This document shows positions 42,400 through 51,172 of a DNA stretch of 64,000 bases, piece by piece. Source of the stretch: Bradyrhizobium sp. AUGA SZCCT0158 (GTDB taxonomy: Bacteria > Pseudomonadota > Alphaproteobacteria > Rhizobiales > Xanthobacteraceae); contig NZ_JAFCME010000017.1 in assembly GCF_018130065.1 (NCBI RefSeq), positions 62,001 through 126,000 on the forward strand, written 5' to 3'. A program made the position numbers and the translations under genes. The stretch's first letter is position 1. The number at the start of each line of letters is the position of its first letter. The notes beneath the pieces are model-generated. The model saw nothing but the letters and a program-made list of their open reading frames with translations, made no database searches and had not been told where the DNA came from.

Positions 42400-43380
42400 A
42401 TGTTTCGAACCATTGCCCTGACTGGTATTGCGGCCCTGGTGGCCGCCTCGACAATGTCGCTTGCGCCGCCCGCGCGTGCGCAGATCGGCAATATTTTTTC
42501 CGATCCGCCGCTGCGGCCGCCGGGCGCGATTCCCCGTGGCAACCAGCAGCAACAGCAGCAATTCGACGACGAGGAGGAAGTGCCGGAATTGCCGCGCGGC
42601 CGGCTGTTGCCGACGCCGAACCGCCCCGCCCCGGGGCAGGGCGTACCTCCGCCCGGCAGCGTGCAGACCCAGCCGCTGGCGCCGCCGCCCGGCACCACCG
42701 TCGTTCCGCAGAACACCCAGCCGGGGATCGCGGTAGCGCCGCCGCAGCCGGGTGCGCCGGGCGCCGCGCCGCCGCCACCGGGGCAGCGCCAGCCCAAAGG
42801 ACCGGTGCCGCCGGCCTCCGCCAGCCTGCAGCCGGGCGACGAGGTGGTGTCCGAGCCGCCGGCGTCGAAGGTTACCAACAAGAAGGCGAGCTTCTCCGGC
42901 CTCGACAAGATCACCGGCCGGATCATCAATTTCGACGAGGATATCGGCGAGACGGTGCAGTTCGGCGCGCTGCGCGTGAAGACGTCGGCCTGCTACACGC
43001 GGCCGTCCACCGAAGCTGCCAATACCGACGCCTTTGTCGAGGTCGACGAGATCACGCTGCAGGGCGAGGTGAAGCGGATCTTCTCGGGCTGGATGTACGC
43101 CGCGAGCCCCGGGCTGCACGGCGTCGAGCACCCGGTCTACGATATCTGGCTGACCGACTGCAAAGGCCCCGACCAGACCATCGTCAGCGCGCAGCCTGAA
43201 CTGCCCAAGCCGGCTCCGCCGCCGCCTGCCGCCAAGCGCCCGCCGGCGCCGAAGCAGGCCGCGCCGCGTCCGCCGCCGTCGGGGCTGCCGCCGCAGCCGC
43301 AGTTCCAGCAGCAACCGCCGCCACCGCCGCCGCAGCAACAACGGCCCGGCGGGCTGTTTGGCGGCTTGTTCGGGAATTAG
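42400..43380 (+). CDS. DUF2155 domain-containing exported protein
   Basis: Start ATG 42400; a 326-residue product with signal peptide FRTIALTGIAALVAASTMSL ending APPARAQ. Residues ~30-170 are a Pro/Gln-rich linker. The DUF2155 domain follows (FSGLDKITGRIINFDEDIGE, VQFGALRVKTSACYTRPSTE, RIFSGWMYAASPGLHGVEHP, YDIWLTDCKG), with two conserved Cys likely forming a disulfide. The tail is again Pro/Gln-rich. A conserved alphaproteobacterial envelope protein, function unknown. The minus-strand frame across it is a shadow. Confidence 0.85.
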   Translation: MFRTIALTGIAALVAASTMSLAPPARAQIGNIFSDPPLRPPGAIPRGNQQQQQQFDDEEEVPELPRGRLLPTPNRPAPGQGVPPPGSVQTQPLAPPPGTTVVPQNTQPGIAVAPPQPGAPGAAPPPPGQRQPKGPVPPASASLQPGDEVVSEPPASKVTNKKASFSGLDKITGRIINFDEDIGETVQFGALRVKTSACYTRPSTEAANTDAFVEVDEITLQGEVKRIFSGWMYAASPGLHGVEHPVYDIWLTDCKGPDQTIVSAQPELPKPAPPPPAAKRPPAPKQAAPRPPPSGLPPQPQFQQQPPPPPPQQQRPGGLFGGLFGN

Positions 43381-43470
43381 GCGGCGTCGCCGGCGCATCG
43401 GTTCTCGTCGATGCCAGCAGTACGCCAGGGCGAATTTTCCCAGCCGGGATCGGGCACGCTCCGCAATCCC

Positions 43471-44604
43471 TTATAGCCGCGCCCCCTGATAGGCCGCCTG
43501 CGTCTTCGGCAGCACGGGCACGCTACGCGAAGCGGGAGCAGATGGCGCCGGCGCCGCGCTTGCCACCGGCTTCGGCGGCTGCGGGTTGAAGATCGACGTC
43601 ACCACGCGCTCGCGCAGCAACTCGCTCTGTTCGGGAAACCACATGCCCGAGGGACCTGCGCTGTTGGCGCGTTCGGCGAAGGCGGCGCTGAGGCCGAACT
43701 TCTCAAGGCGCGCCTGCTCGCGGGCAATCGAGATGCGCTGTTCGTTCGGGGTCATGCCGCGGAAGTAAGGCTGGTGGAAGCCGAGCCGTGCGTTCGCATG
43801 CAGATGGCGCTGCTTGCCGCCAAGGAACATGATGGTGCAGGCGGAAGCGCATTGATGGGTAACGTAGGTCGACAGGCCTCGCGCCTTGATCAGGTCGGAG
43901 ATCTTCTGCGCCTCCGCGACGCGCCCGCCGTTCGAGTTCAGCCGCACGGTGCGCACATTGTCCAACGCCTTCAGAATGGTCTCGAACTCCTTCGCCGTGC
44001 CGAACGAGATACCTCCGGAGAAATCCAGCATGGTGCCGTTATTCAGCACCTTGAACTGGTGTGACGCGAGGCGCGCATCGCCGGCCGCGATCTCGTAGAT
44101 GCCGAGGCCCTGCGGAATCGCGACGTAGTAGACACTGTAAACGAGGTGGAAAGCGCCGAGCGCCATGGTCGCCTTGGCGGCGGTGCCCCAGAAGCGCTTT
44201 CCTGTCTGTCGGTAGGCGATCGCCGCGCGCCAGACGCCGATCGCGCCCCAGATCGTGAACAGGATGACCGCGATCCAGGTCAGGCCGTGGGAGATCAGCC
44301 AGCGCACCGGCTGTTCGCCGACGCTTGGGTTGATCGCAGCGCCCAGAACGGCGGAGGCAAGTCCGAAGCTCGTGCCCAGCACCACATAATTGATCCAGTA
44401 GGAGCGCGGCAGCGAGAGTTCGCCGCGCCAGTGCCGCGCAATGACGTTCTGCGCCGGGCGCTTGGGCAGCGGCGGCGGCAACCGGGCCGGCACGATGAAG
44501 GTGAGCGGCGGCGGCACGCTGGCAACGGCCTGTTCGGCGCCGTGGATCGCGACGAAGTTTTCGCCGGGCTCGGCCGCCGGTGTCGCGTGCAGCGCGTTGC
44601 TCAT
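43471..44604 (-). CDS. membrane protein with periplasmic ClpP/crotonase-like domain
   Basis: A 377-residue protein. A Pro-rich N-terminus, then three membrane helices (about 70-170: YWINYVVLGTSFGLASAVLG, LTWIAVILFTIWGAIGVWRA, ATMALGAFHLVYSVYYVAIP) and a ClpP-fold domain: GGISFGTAKEFETILKALDN, VRLNSNGGRVAEAQKISDLI, candidate nucleophile Ser in HQCASACTIMFLGG and His in NARLGFHQPYF. The Ser/His arrangement resembles periplasmic COG3904-type proteins, possibly proteolytic. A perfect TGTGA-N6-TCACA lies 90 bp upstream of ATG 44604, the same site found before the double-glycine peptide genes. Confidence 0.75.
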   Translation of the reverse strand: MSNALHATPAAEPGENFVAIHGAEQAVASVPPPLTFIVPARLPPPLPKRPAQNVIARHWRGELSLPRSYWINYVVLGTSFGLASAVLGAAINPSVGEQPVRWLISHGLTWIAVILFTIWGAIGVWRAAIAYRQTGKRFWGTAAKATMALGAFHLVYSVYYVAIPQGLGIYEIAAGDARLASHQFKVLNNGTMLDFSGGISFGTAKEFETILKALDNVRTVRLNSNGGRVAEAQKISDLIKARGLSTYVTHQCASACTIMFLGGKQRHLHANARLGFHQPYFRGMTPNEQRISIAREQARLEKFGLSAAFAERANSAGPSGMWFPEQSELLRERVVTSIFNPQPPKPVASAAPAPSAPASRSVPVLPKTQAAYQGARL

Positions 44605-44686
44605 CTGAGCGATCCCTGTCGTTGTCGGAGGCGGAGCATTCCCACCAGCCGTGCAAACAGGGATAAGAGAGGTCGCGGGGAGGGGC

Positions 44687-44702
44687 TGTGACGGATGTCA
44701 CA
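44687..44702. promoter_or_regulatory. CRP-like palindrome upstream of the ClpP-fold membrane protein
   Basis: TGTGACGGATGTCACA, a perfect TGTGA-N6-TCACA, centred about 90 bp from ATG 44604. It lies between aat and that gene. Confidence 0.65.
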
Positions 44703-44722
44703 ATGCCAAACAGGTCAGGTCT

Positions 44723-45403
44723 TCAGCCGCGCGCCGCGATGATCGCGAGTGCGTCGGCGCCGCTGACCGGGCGATCGGACGGTAATTTCAGAAAATCCGC
44801 CGGCTCGCCCGTGATCGCCCGGTCGAGCATCGTGCGGTAACGGCGCCTGGAAAGTTCGACCGCGCCGAAGCTCTTCAAATGCTCCGTGACGTATTGCGTG
44901 TCGAGCAGCTCAAATCCTCCTGCGATCAGCCGCGCCACCAGATGCACCAGCGCCACCTTCGAGGCGTCTCTGGCGGTGTGGAACATGCTCTCGCCGAAGA
45001 AGGCGCGGCCGAGACTCACGCCATATAATCCGCCGACCAGATCGTCGTTCTGCCAGACCTCGACGCTGTGGCAGTGCCCGATCTGGTACAGTCCGACATA
45101 GAGATCGCGGATCCGCTTGTTGATCCAGGTGTCGTCACGCCCGGTCTGCGGCGCCGCGCAGCCCGCAATGACCGCCTTGAAAGCGGTGTCGACGGTGACG
45201 GTGAAGGCGTCCGAGCGCACGGTGCGCGCAAGCCGCGAGGCGATGCGAAAGCCGTCGAGCGGGATCACTCCGCGCATTTCCGGCTCGACCCAGAACAGGG
45301 TGGGGTCGTCGGCGCTTTCGGCCATCGGGAAGATCCCGCAGGCATAGGCGCGCAGCAGCACCTCGGGCGTGATTTCGGAAACGGCAGACTCGCGCGATGT
45401 CAT
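44723..45403 (-). CDS. aat: leucyl/phenylalanyl-tRNA-protein transferase
   Basis: A 226-residue protein of normal Aat length. LLRAYACGIFPMAE, FWVEPEMRGVIPLD, TWINKRIRDLYVGLYQIGHC, HSVEVWQNDDLVGGLYGVSL, GRAFFGESMFHTARDASKVA and LDTQYVTEHLKSFG are the conserved blocks. Role: N-end rule tagging by moving Leu or Phe from tRNA onto proteins with N-terminal Lys or Arg, preparing them for ClpS/ClpAP. Start ATG 45403. Monocistronic in appearance; the next gene upstream diverges. Confidence 0.93.
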   Translation of the reverse strand: MTSRESAVSEITPEVLLRAYACGIFPMAESADDPTLFWVEPEMRGVIPLDGFRIASRLARTVRSDAFTVTVDTAFKAVIAGCAAPQTGRDDTWINKRIRDLYVGLYQIGHCHSVEVWQNDDLVGGLYGVSLGRAFFGESMFHTARDASKVALVHLVARLIAGGFELLDTQYVTEHLKSFGAVELSRRRYRTMLDRAITGEPADFLKLPSDRPVSGADALAIIAARG

Positions 45404-45518
45404 GGCGGGAGAATAGCAGGGAGCCGGTGGCCTGTGCTATGCCTTGAAAAAAAGCGGCGGCACGGCCTGGATCCCGGGAAAGAAGAAGTACGGCCGCCGG
45501 AGGACTGGAGGAAAGAAA

Positions 45519-46490
45519 ATGAACCGACGCCGCTTCCTGCAATACTCGATTTCAACCGCTGCAGCCGCCGTATTGGCTACCGCCTCACGCGCGCAGCAGT
45601 ACCCATCAAAAATCATCCGTTTTCTTGTCGGATTCCCTCCGGGCGGCTCGGCCGATTTGACGATGCGCCAATTTGCACATCGCCTCGATGCAGTATTGGG
45701 CGCCAAGCATCTGATCGAGAACGTTCCTGGCGCATCTTCGACACTGGCGGCCGTGCAGGCCCTGCGCGCCGAACCGGATGGACATACGCTTTATCTCGGC
45801 TCGAACGTCGCCCAGGTGATCGCGCCGACGATGCTGAAATTATCGTATGATCCACTGACGGCGCTTGCGCCGATTTCCCAGGTTACAACGAATTCGAATC
45901 TCGTCGCCGTATCAGCCGGGTATGGCGTGAAGAACTGGGCAGAATTCCTGGCGAAAGCCAAGGGAGAGCGCGATGGGGTGTTCTATGGAACCTCCAACGT
46001 CGGCTTCCAGATCCCGGCCGTCCAGATCTCCAAGATCGCCGGGATCAAGCTTGTCAATATTCCCTTCAAGGGCGGCGCTGAAACCGTTACCGCGGTGCTG
46101 GGTGGCAACATTCCGATGATCATCGGAACGCCCCCATCGATCCTGCCGCATGTCAACTCAGGTGCACTTGTAGCGCTGTGCGCAACGAGCGCGGAGCGCT
46201 CCTCCGTCATGCCGGAAATTCCGGGAGCCAACGAAGTTGGCCTCAAGGGAATGGATTCGGTTGGGTGGTTTGGCCTCTTCGCACCCGCGAAGACCCCTGT
46301 TGCCGTCGTGACAAGGCTGCACGAGGCGATCCAATCGGTGATAGGGGACAAGTCGCTGCAACAGGCACTCAGCAAGGAAGGTTTGGAGCTGCGGGGCTCC
46401 GCGAGTCCGGAGCGCTTTGCGAGCTTCCAGAAGAAGGAGTTCGAAGAGACCGCAGCGATCATACGCGAGGCCGGACTTGCGCCGACCTAA
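45519..46490 (+). CDS. Bug-family tripartite tricarboxylate transporter substrate-binding protein
   Basis: Start ATG 45519 with GGAGGAAAG upstream. A 323-residue periplasmic binding protein with a Tat-like signal (NRRRFLQYSISTAAAAVLAT). FLVGFPPGGSADLTMRQFAH is the Bug ligand loop; LRAEPDGHTLYLGSNVAQVI, FYGTSNVGFQIPAVQISKIA, NIPFKGGAETVTAVLGGNIP and VGWFGLFAPAKTPVAVVTRL follow family order. Captures a carboxylate solute for a TctAB permease. No permease genes adjoin it, so it is an orphan receptor. Ligand unknown. Confidence 0.87.
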   Translation: MNRRRFLQYSISTAAAAVLATASRAQQYPSKIIRFLVGFPPGGSADLTMRQFAHRLDAVLGAKHLIENVPGASSTLAAVQALRAEPDGHTLYLGSNVAQVIAPTMLKLSYDPLTALAPISQVTTNSNLVAVSAGYGVKNWAEFLAKAKGERDGVFYGTSNVGFQIPAVQISKIAGIKLVNIPFKGGAETVTAVLGGNIPMIIGTPPSILPHVNSGALVALCATSAERSSVMPEIPGANEVGLKGMDSVGWFGLFAPAKTPVAVVTRLHEAIQSVIGDKSLQQALSKEGLELRGSASPERFASFQKKEFEETAAIIREAGLAPT

Positions 46491-46491
46491 A

Positions 46492-46548
46492 GCGTTTTCG
46501 AGCGAAGTGGATGCCCGGTTCGCGTGAAGAAAACGCGTCAAAATAAGA
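46492..46548. repeat. dispersed repeat (orientation 1) after the Bug gene
   Basis: AGCGTTTTCGAGCGAAGTGG ... GGTTCGCGTGAAGAAAACGC: the ends are near-complementary (AGCGTTTTC/GAAAACGCG). A related, inverted and longer copy is at 53262-53332. Confidence 0.7.
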
Positions 46549-46606
46549 GTCTAGGCGCCGGGGCGCTTTCTTAGCAGGTCGCGGTTCAAATTCCGCAAAA
46601 GACATA

Positions 46607-47698
46607 TTACCCGGCCGCGGCTTCATTCGGCCGCGGCGCGGGCTTGTTGACGCGGGCAAATCGCAGCACGATCTTGGTGCCGGCATGATCGGGATCGCGC
46701 GCGACGTCGGCTTCGAGCTTTGATGCCATGGCCGAGACGATGCGCTGTCCCATGCCGGTCGAACGCGGGTCGGCCTTGACGTTGAGGCCCACGCCGTCGT
46801 CGGTGATCGACAGCAGGAGTTCGTCGCCGAGAGGCTTGAGCTCGACGTGGATCGGGCCGGCGCCGTCGGGGTAGGCGTATTTGACGGCGTTCATGATCAG
46901 CTCGTTGACGATGATGCCGATCGCGACCGCACGATCGGGGTCGATCTCGATGGGCTCGGCCTTGAGCGTCAGCCGCGACATCCGATTGCCCTCGGCCGAG
47001 CGCCGCAGGTCCTCCAGCAGCGCTTCGAGATACTGGTTCAAGAGCACACTCTTCAGATCGTGCGAGGTGTAGAGCCGGCGATGGACCTGGGCGACCGCGG
47101 CGACGCGCCCCATCGCATTGGTGAGCGCCGCCTTGACGTCGTCCTGAACAGCGGAATTGGCCTGCAGGTGCAGCAGCGAGGCGATGATCTGCAGAGAGTT
47201 GCCGACGCGGTGATTGACTTCGCGCAGCAGCACCTCGCGCTCGGCGGCCAGCGCCGCGTAGCGGTCGCGCGAGGCGTGGACTTCGGCCTCGGCCTCGTCG
47301 CGGGCTCTTTGAATCTCCGCCTGCCGCAGCGCGCCGTTAACGGCGACCTGGAGCAGGGGAATGAACTCGCCCTGCACGTCCTTGACGAGATAGTCCGCCG
47401 CGCCCGCCTTCAGCGCGGTGACGGCAATCGCCGAATCCTGCGAGGCCGTGACGAACACCACCGGCGGCGCCCCCGGGATCGCCAGAATCCGTTCCAGCGT
47501 TTCGAGGCCGTCGAGACCCGGCATGTACTGGTCGAGCGCAATGGCGTCGATGCCGCCTTGCGCCAGACGGTCGAGGCCCTGCTGGCCATCGGCGGCATGC
47601 ACCACCTTGAAGCCGAGCCGCGTCAGGCCGCGATCGACCAGCCGCGCCAACCCGGCGTCATCATCGATATACAGCAGTGTCGGCGTGGCTGTTGTCAT
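46607..47698 (-). CDS. receiver-histidine kinase fusion (HisKA_2 type)
   Basis: A 363-residue soluble protein. Residues 5-120 are a receiver (TLLYIDDDAGLARLVDRGLT, phospho-Asp in IALDQYMPGLDG, Thr in VVFVTASQD, Lys in DYLVKDVQG). A coiled coil (~125-160) leads to a HisKA_2-type kinase: phospho-His in LLREVNHRVGNSLQIIASLL, N-box IGIIVNELIMNAVKYAYPDG, and ITDDGVGL / TGMGQRIVSAM. Start ATG 47698 overlaps the preceding regulator's stop (ATGA). Third gene of a kinase-regulator-kinase operon. Output pathway unknown. Confidence 0.87.
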   Translation of the reverse strand: MTTATPTLLYIDDDAGLARLVDRGLTRLGFKVVHAADGQQGLDRLAQGGIDAIALDQYMPGLDGLETLERILAIPGAPPVVFVTASQDSAIAVTALKAGAADYLVKDVQGEFIPLLQVAVNGALRQAEIQRARDEAEAEVHASRDRYAALAAEREVLLREVNHRVGNSLQIIASLLHLQANSAVQDDVKAALTNAMGRVAAVAQVHRRLYTSHDLKSVLLNQYLEALLEDLRRSAEGNRMSRLTLKAEPIEIDPDRAVAIGIIVNELIMNAVKYAYPDGAGPIHVELKPLGDELLLSITDDGVGLNVKADPRSTGMGQRIVSAMASKLEADVARDPDHAGTKIVLRFARVNKPAPRPNEAAAG

Positions 47699-48135
47699 GT
47701 GGCGGCTGGCGGTACCTGGATGACGGAAAAGAACAGGCCAAGCTGGCGAATGGCGTTGGCGAAGCTTTCGTAATTCACCGGCTTGGTGATGTACACGTTA
47801 CAACCGAGGTCGTAGCAACGCTTTATTTCATGGGAATCGTCGGTCGTGGTCAGCACCACGACCGGGGTCGTCTTGAGATATTTGTTGTCCTTGACCTGCT
47901 TCAGGATATCGATGCCCGACGCGTCGGGCAGGTTGAGATCGAGCAGGATCAATAGCGCGTTGCCCTTGTGAACAAGGCCCGTTCCATCCTTGCCGAACAG
48001 GTACTTCAGCGCGGCTGTACCGCTGGTGAACGGGATGATCTCGTTGTTGACACCGGAACGGCGGATGTTCCGCTCGATCAGGCGGGCGTGGCCCTCGTCG
48101 TCCTCGATCATGATGATAGTGACTGGATTACTCAT
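47695..48135 (-). CDS. single-domain response regulator (Rcp1-like)
   Basis: A 146-residue receiver only: VTIIMIEDDEGHARLIERNI, phospho-Asp in LLILLDLNLPDASGIDIL, TTPVVVLTTTDDSHEIKRCY and the Lys in GCNVYITKPVNYESF. The NLP motif and the long beta-4/alpha-4 region resemble the Rcp1/CheY-like regulators partnered with bacteriophytochrome-type kinases. Its start overlaps the upstream kinase stop (ATGA) and its stop overlaps the downstream kinase start (ATGA), so all three are translationally coupled. Confidence 0.87.
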   Translation of the reverse strand: MSNPVTIIMIEDDEGHARLIERNIRRSGVNNEIIPFTSGTAALKYLFGKDGTGLVHKGNALLILLDLNLPDASGIDILKQVKDNKYLKTTPVVVLTTTDDSHEIKRCYDLGCNVYITKPVNYESFANAIRQLGLFFSVIQVPPAAT

Positions 48136-49664
48136 GACTGTGTGTTCCGGTTACGAATGGTCCAATTGATCGGCAGTGTAATCGTGAATGTGCTGCCGTT
48201 GTGAAGTTCCGAAGCGACCGACAGGGTTCCGCCGAGCCGCCGCACCAGCGCGCGGACGTGCGCAAGGCCGATGCCTTGCCCCGGTTTGTCCTGGGTTCCG
48301 GCGCGGCGGAACAGCTCGAAAATGCGCTGATGGTCCTTGGGGTCAATACCGCGCCCATTGTCGGTGATCTCGAAAATAGCAAAGCCGAGTTTGGTGCGGC
48401 CGCGCACCTGGATGTCGCCGGGAACGCCGGTCTTGAGGTATTTCAGTGCATTTTCGATCAGATTGGAGAAAATCTGCTCCAGCGCCAGGCGGTCGCTGAC
48501 GATGTTCGGCAGCGGCTCGATGCGGATCTGGGCCTGGGCTTCAGCGGCCTGGTGCGCCACCGTCGCGACAATGCCCTCGATCAGTTCGCGGGTTTCGATC
48601 CGCACCGGTTCGAATTCGCGCCGGCCTTCGCGGGTGAGGTTGAGGATGGCCGAGATCAGCCGGTCCATCTTGGCGATCGAGGATTTGATGAAGCCCAGCG
48701 CCTCGGTGAAGTCTTCCGACAATTGCTTGTCGGGTCCTTCGAGGACGGGCTCGGCGCTATCGGTGGCGTTGTCAGCCGTCGCCGGCGCGGCCGATTGCGC
48801 GCGCGCCAGGGTCGCGATCCGCTTGAAGATGTCGCTGCGCAGTTCCTCGAGCTCGCTGGTAAAGCCCATGATGTTTACCAGCGGCGAGCGCAGATCGTGG
48901 CTGACGATATAGGCGAAGCGCTGGATCTCGTCATTGGCTTCGCGCAGATCGGCGGTGCGCTCGTCGATCGTGGTCTCGAGGTGGATATTGTTGTCGCGCA
49001 ATTGGGTTTCGGCATCGTCGCGGGCGCGCGAGGAGCGGCGCACCAGGAAGATCGAGATGCCGGCGAGCGCGATCACGAGGCCGGAACCCGCCACCGTCAC
49101 CGCCGAGGCCAGTTGTTGCGTGCGGTCCGCGGTCGCGGTGCGCAGGGCGAACAGCCGGTTCTCCTCGGCGCGCATCGCGTTGCTGAGGTCGCCGATCTTC
49201 TGGACGGCGTCGCTGTTGCCGGCCTCACGCAGCATCGCGATGCCGCCGGCGAGGTCGTTGCGTTTGACGAATGCGATGGCCTTGGCAAATTCGGCAAGCC
49301 GGGCTTCGACCGGCGGCCGCAGCCGCCGGGCGTTCTCGGCCTGGACCGGATTGTCCGAGGTTAGCCGGGTCAGCTTGTCGATATCGGGGAGGATGGTCGC
49401 GGTGGCGGACTCGTGCTCGGTCAGGAAGCGAGGCTCTGAGGTCAGGAGATAGCCGCGCGCCGAGCTTTCGGCGCGGCGGATCTGCAACAGCAACGTCGAA
49501 AGCTGGTTCTCGACCTCGACCGTATGCACGACCTTGCCGCTGTCCTTGCGGGCCTCATGAACGAGAATGACCGATAAGGCGCTGATCCCCACCAGCACCG
49601 AAAATCCCGCCGCAAGCAGCAGGATTTGCCCCAAAGCGCGGCGGCGCTGGGCTTTAGTGTTCAC
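48132..49664 (-). CDS. sensor histidine kinase with CHASE3 domain
   Basis: A 510-residue membrane kinase. Transmembrane helix 1 at ~12-32 (ILLLAAGFSVLVGISALSVI), CHASE3 periplasmic domain (LLLQIRRAESSARGYLLTSE) to ~185, helix 2 (ASAVTVAGSGLVIALAGISI), coiled linker, HisKA with phospho-His in FAYIVSHDLRSPLVNIMGFT, N-box IFSNLIENALKYLKTG, G1 ITDNGRGIDPKDHQRIFELF and G2 GQGIGLAHVRALVRRLGG. Ends with a typical catalytic tail, no receiver. First gene of the kinase-regulator-kinase operon. Similar in sensor architecture to the hybrid kinase at 31.1 kb. Confidence 0.9.
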   Translation of the reverse strand: MNTKAQRRRALGQILLLAAGFSVLVGISALSVILVHEARKDSGKVVHTVEVENQLSTLLLQIRRAESSARGYLLTSEPRFLTEHESATATILPDIDKLTRLTSDNPVQAENARRLRPPVEARLAEFAKAIAFVKRNDLAGGIAMLREAGNSDAVQKIGDLSNAMRAEENRLFALRTATADRTQQLASAVTVAGSGLVIALAGISIFLVRRSSRARDDAETQLRDNNIHLETTIDERTADLREANDEIQRFAYIVSHDLRSPLVNIMGFTSELEELRSDIFKRIATLARAQSAAPATADNATDSAEPVLEGPDKQLSEDFTEALGFIKSSIAKMDRLISAILNLTREGRREFEPVRIETRELIEGIVATVAHQAAEAQAQIRIEPLPNIVSDRLALEQIFSNLIENALKYLKTGVPGDIQVRGRTKLGFAIFEITDNGRGIDPKDHQRIFELFRRAGTQDKPGQGIGLAHVRALVRRLGGTLSVASELHNGSTFTITLPINWTIRNRNTQS

Positions 49665-49786
49665 AATGATCTCGCGTCATGAACAAACGAAACAAACCGC
49701 CCCTGCCAGACAGGCCCCCAATACCGCTCAACGCCCAGGGGGAACGATTGGTTCCACGGGCAAAAGGGGCCGGTTCAGGGCGTTAC

Positions 49787-51148
49787 TCAGGAAGTCTTGG
49801 TCTTTTCGGCCTGGCCGGCGAGATACTGCTCCAGCCAATGGATGTGGTAGTCGCCGTCGATGATACCGGGCTCGCGGACCAGGGCGCGGAACAGCGGCAG
49901 GGTGGTCTCGATACCTTCGACCACCATCTCGTCCAGCGCGCGGCGCAGCCGCATCAGGCATTCGCCGCGGGTCTTGCCGTGAACGATCAGCTTGCCGACC
50001 AGCGAGTCGTAATAGGGCGGGATGACGTAACCCTGATAGACGGCGGAATCGATCCGGACGCCGAGGCCGCCGGGTGGATGGAATTGCGTGATCTTGCCCG
50101 GCGAGGGACGAAACGTCTGCGGATTTTCCGCATTGATGCGGCATTCGATGGCGTGGCCGATGATGGCGATCTCGTCCTGCGTCGCCGGCAGGTCGCCGCC
50201 GGCGGCGATGCGGATCTGTTCCAGCACGAGGTCGATATCGGTGATGCTTTCGGTGACGGGATGCTCGACCTGGATGCGGGTGTTCATTTCGATGAAATAG
50301 AACTCGCCGTCCTCGTACAGAAACTCGATGGTGCCGACACCGAGATATTTCATGTCCTGCATCGCCTTGGCGCAGGTGGCGCCGATCTTGGCGCGTGCGG
50401 CGGCAGAGAGAACCGGTGAGGGGCCTTCTTCCCAGACCTTCTGGTGACGGCGCTGCAGCGAACAGTCGCGTTCGCCGAGATGGATGGCGCCGCCGCGGCC
50501 GTCGCCCAGCACCTGGATCTCGATGTGGCGCGGCCTGGTCAGATATTTCTCGAGATAGACCGAAGCGTCGCCGAACGCGGATTTGGCCTCGTTGGAGGCG
50601 GTCGAGAGCGCCATCAACAGCTCATCGGCCGTGTGCGCGACTTTCATGCCGCGTCCGCCGCCGCCGGCAGCGGCTTTGACCAGCACCGGAAACCCGATCG
50701 CCTTGCCGATCGCCATCGCGTCGTCTTCGGGGCCGACCGCGCCATCGGAGCCGGGCACCACGGGAATGCCGAGCTTCTTGGCGGTCTTCTTGGCTTCGAT
50801 CTTGTCGCCCATCAGGCGGATGTGCTCGGCTTTCGGGCCGATGAAATGCAGATTGTGCTCGGCGAGGATTTCGGCGAAGCGGGCGTTCTCGGACAGGAAG
50901 CCGTAGCCGGGATGCACCGCATCGGCGCCGGTGATCTCGCAGGCCGCGAGCAGCGAGGGGATGTTGAGATAGCTGTCTTTTGACGGCGGCGGCCCGATGC
51001 AGACGCTTTCGTCGGCAAGCCGCACATGCATCGCGTCGGCGTCGGCGGTGGAATGCACGGCGACCGTGGAGATGCCGAGTTCCTTGCACGCACGCAGCAC
51101 GCGAAGGGCGATCTCGCCGCGATTGGCTATCAGGATCTTGTCGAACAT
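49787..51148 (-). CDS. accC: biotin carboxylase subunit of acetyl-CoA carboxylase
   Basis: A 453-residue ATP-grasp enzyme. ILIANRGEIALRVLRACKEL (start), VHPGYGFLSENARFAEILAE, KAAAGGGGRGMKVAHTADEL (Gly-rich lid), EKYLTRPRHIEIQVLGDGRG, LGERDCSLQRRHQKVWEEGP, IEMNTRIQVEHPVTESITDI. Role: ATP-dependent carboxylation of biotin on AccB, the first half-reaction of fatty-acid synthesis. Transcribed after aroQ and accB, 24 bp after accB. Start ATG 51148. Confidence 0.96.
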   Translation of the reverse strand: MFDKILIANRGEIALRVLRACKELGISTVAVHSTADADAMHVRLADESVCIGPPPSKDSYLNIPSLLAACEITGADAVHPGYGFLSENARFAEILAEHNLHFIGPKAEHIRLMGDKIEAKKTAKKLGIPVVPGSDGAVGPEDDAMAIGKAIGFPVLVKAAAGGGGRGMKVAHTADELLMALSTASNEAKSAFGDASVYLEKYLTRPRHIEIQVLGDGRGGAIHLGERDCSLQRRHQKVWEEGPSPVLSAAARAKIGATCAKAMQDMKYLGVGTIEFLYEDGEFYFIEMNTRIQVEHPVTESITDIDLVLEQIRIAAGGDLPATQDEIAIIGHAIECRINAENPQTFRPSPGKITQFHPPGGLGVRIDSAVYQGYVIPPYYDSLVGKLIVHGKTRGECLMRLRRALDEMVVEGIETTLPLFRALVREPGIIDGDYHIHWLEQYLAGQAEKTKTS

Positions 51149-51172
51149 CGCAGCGCCTGACGTTGACGGATT

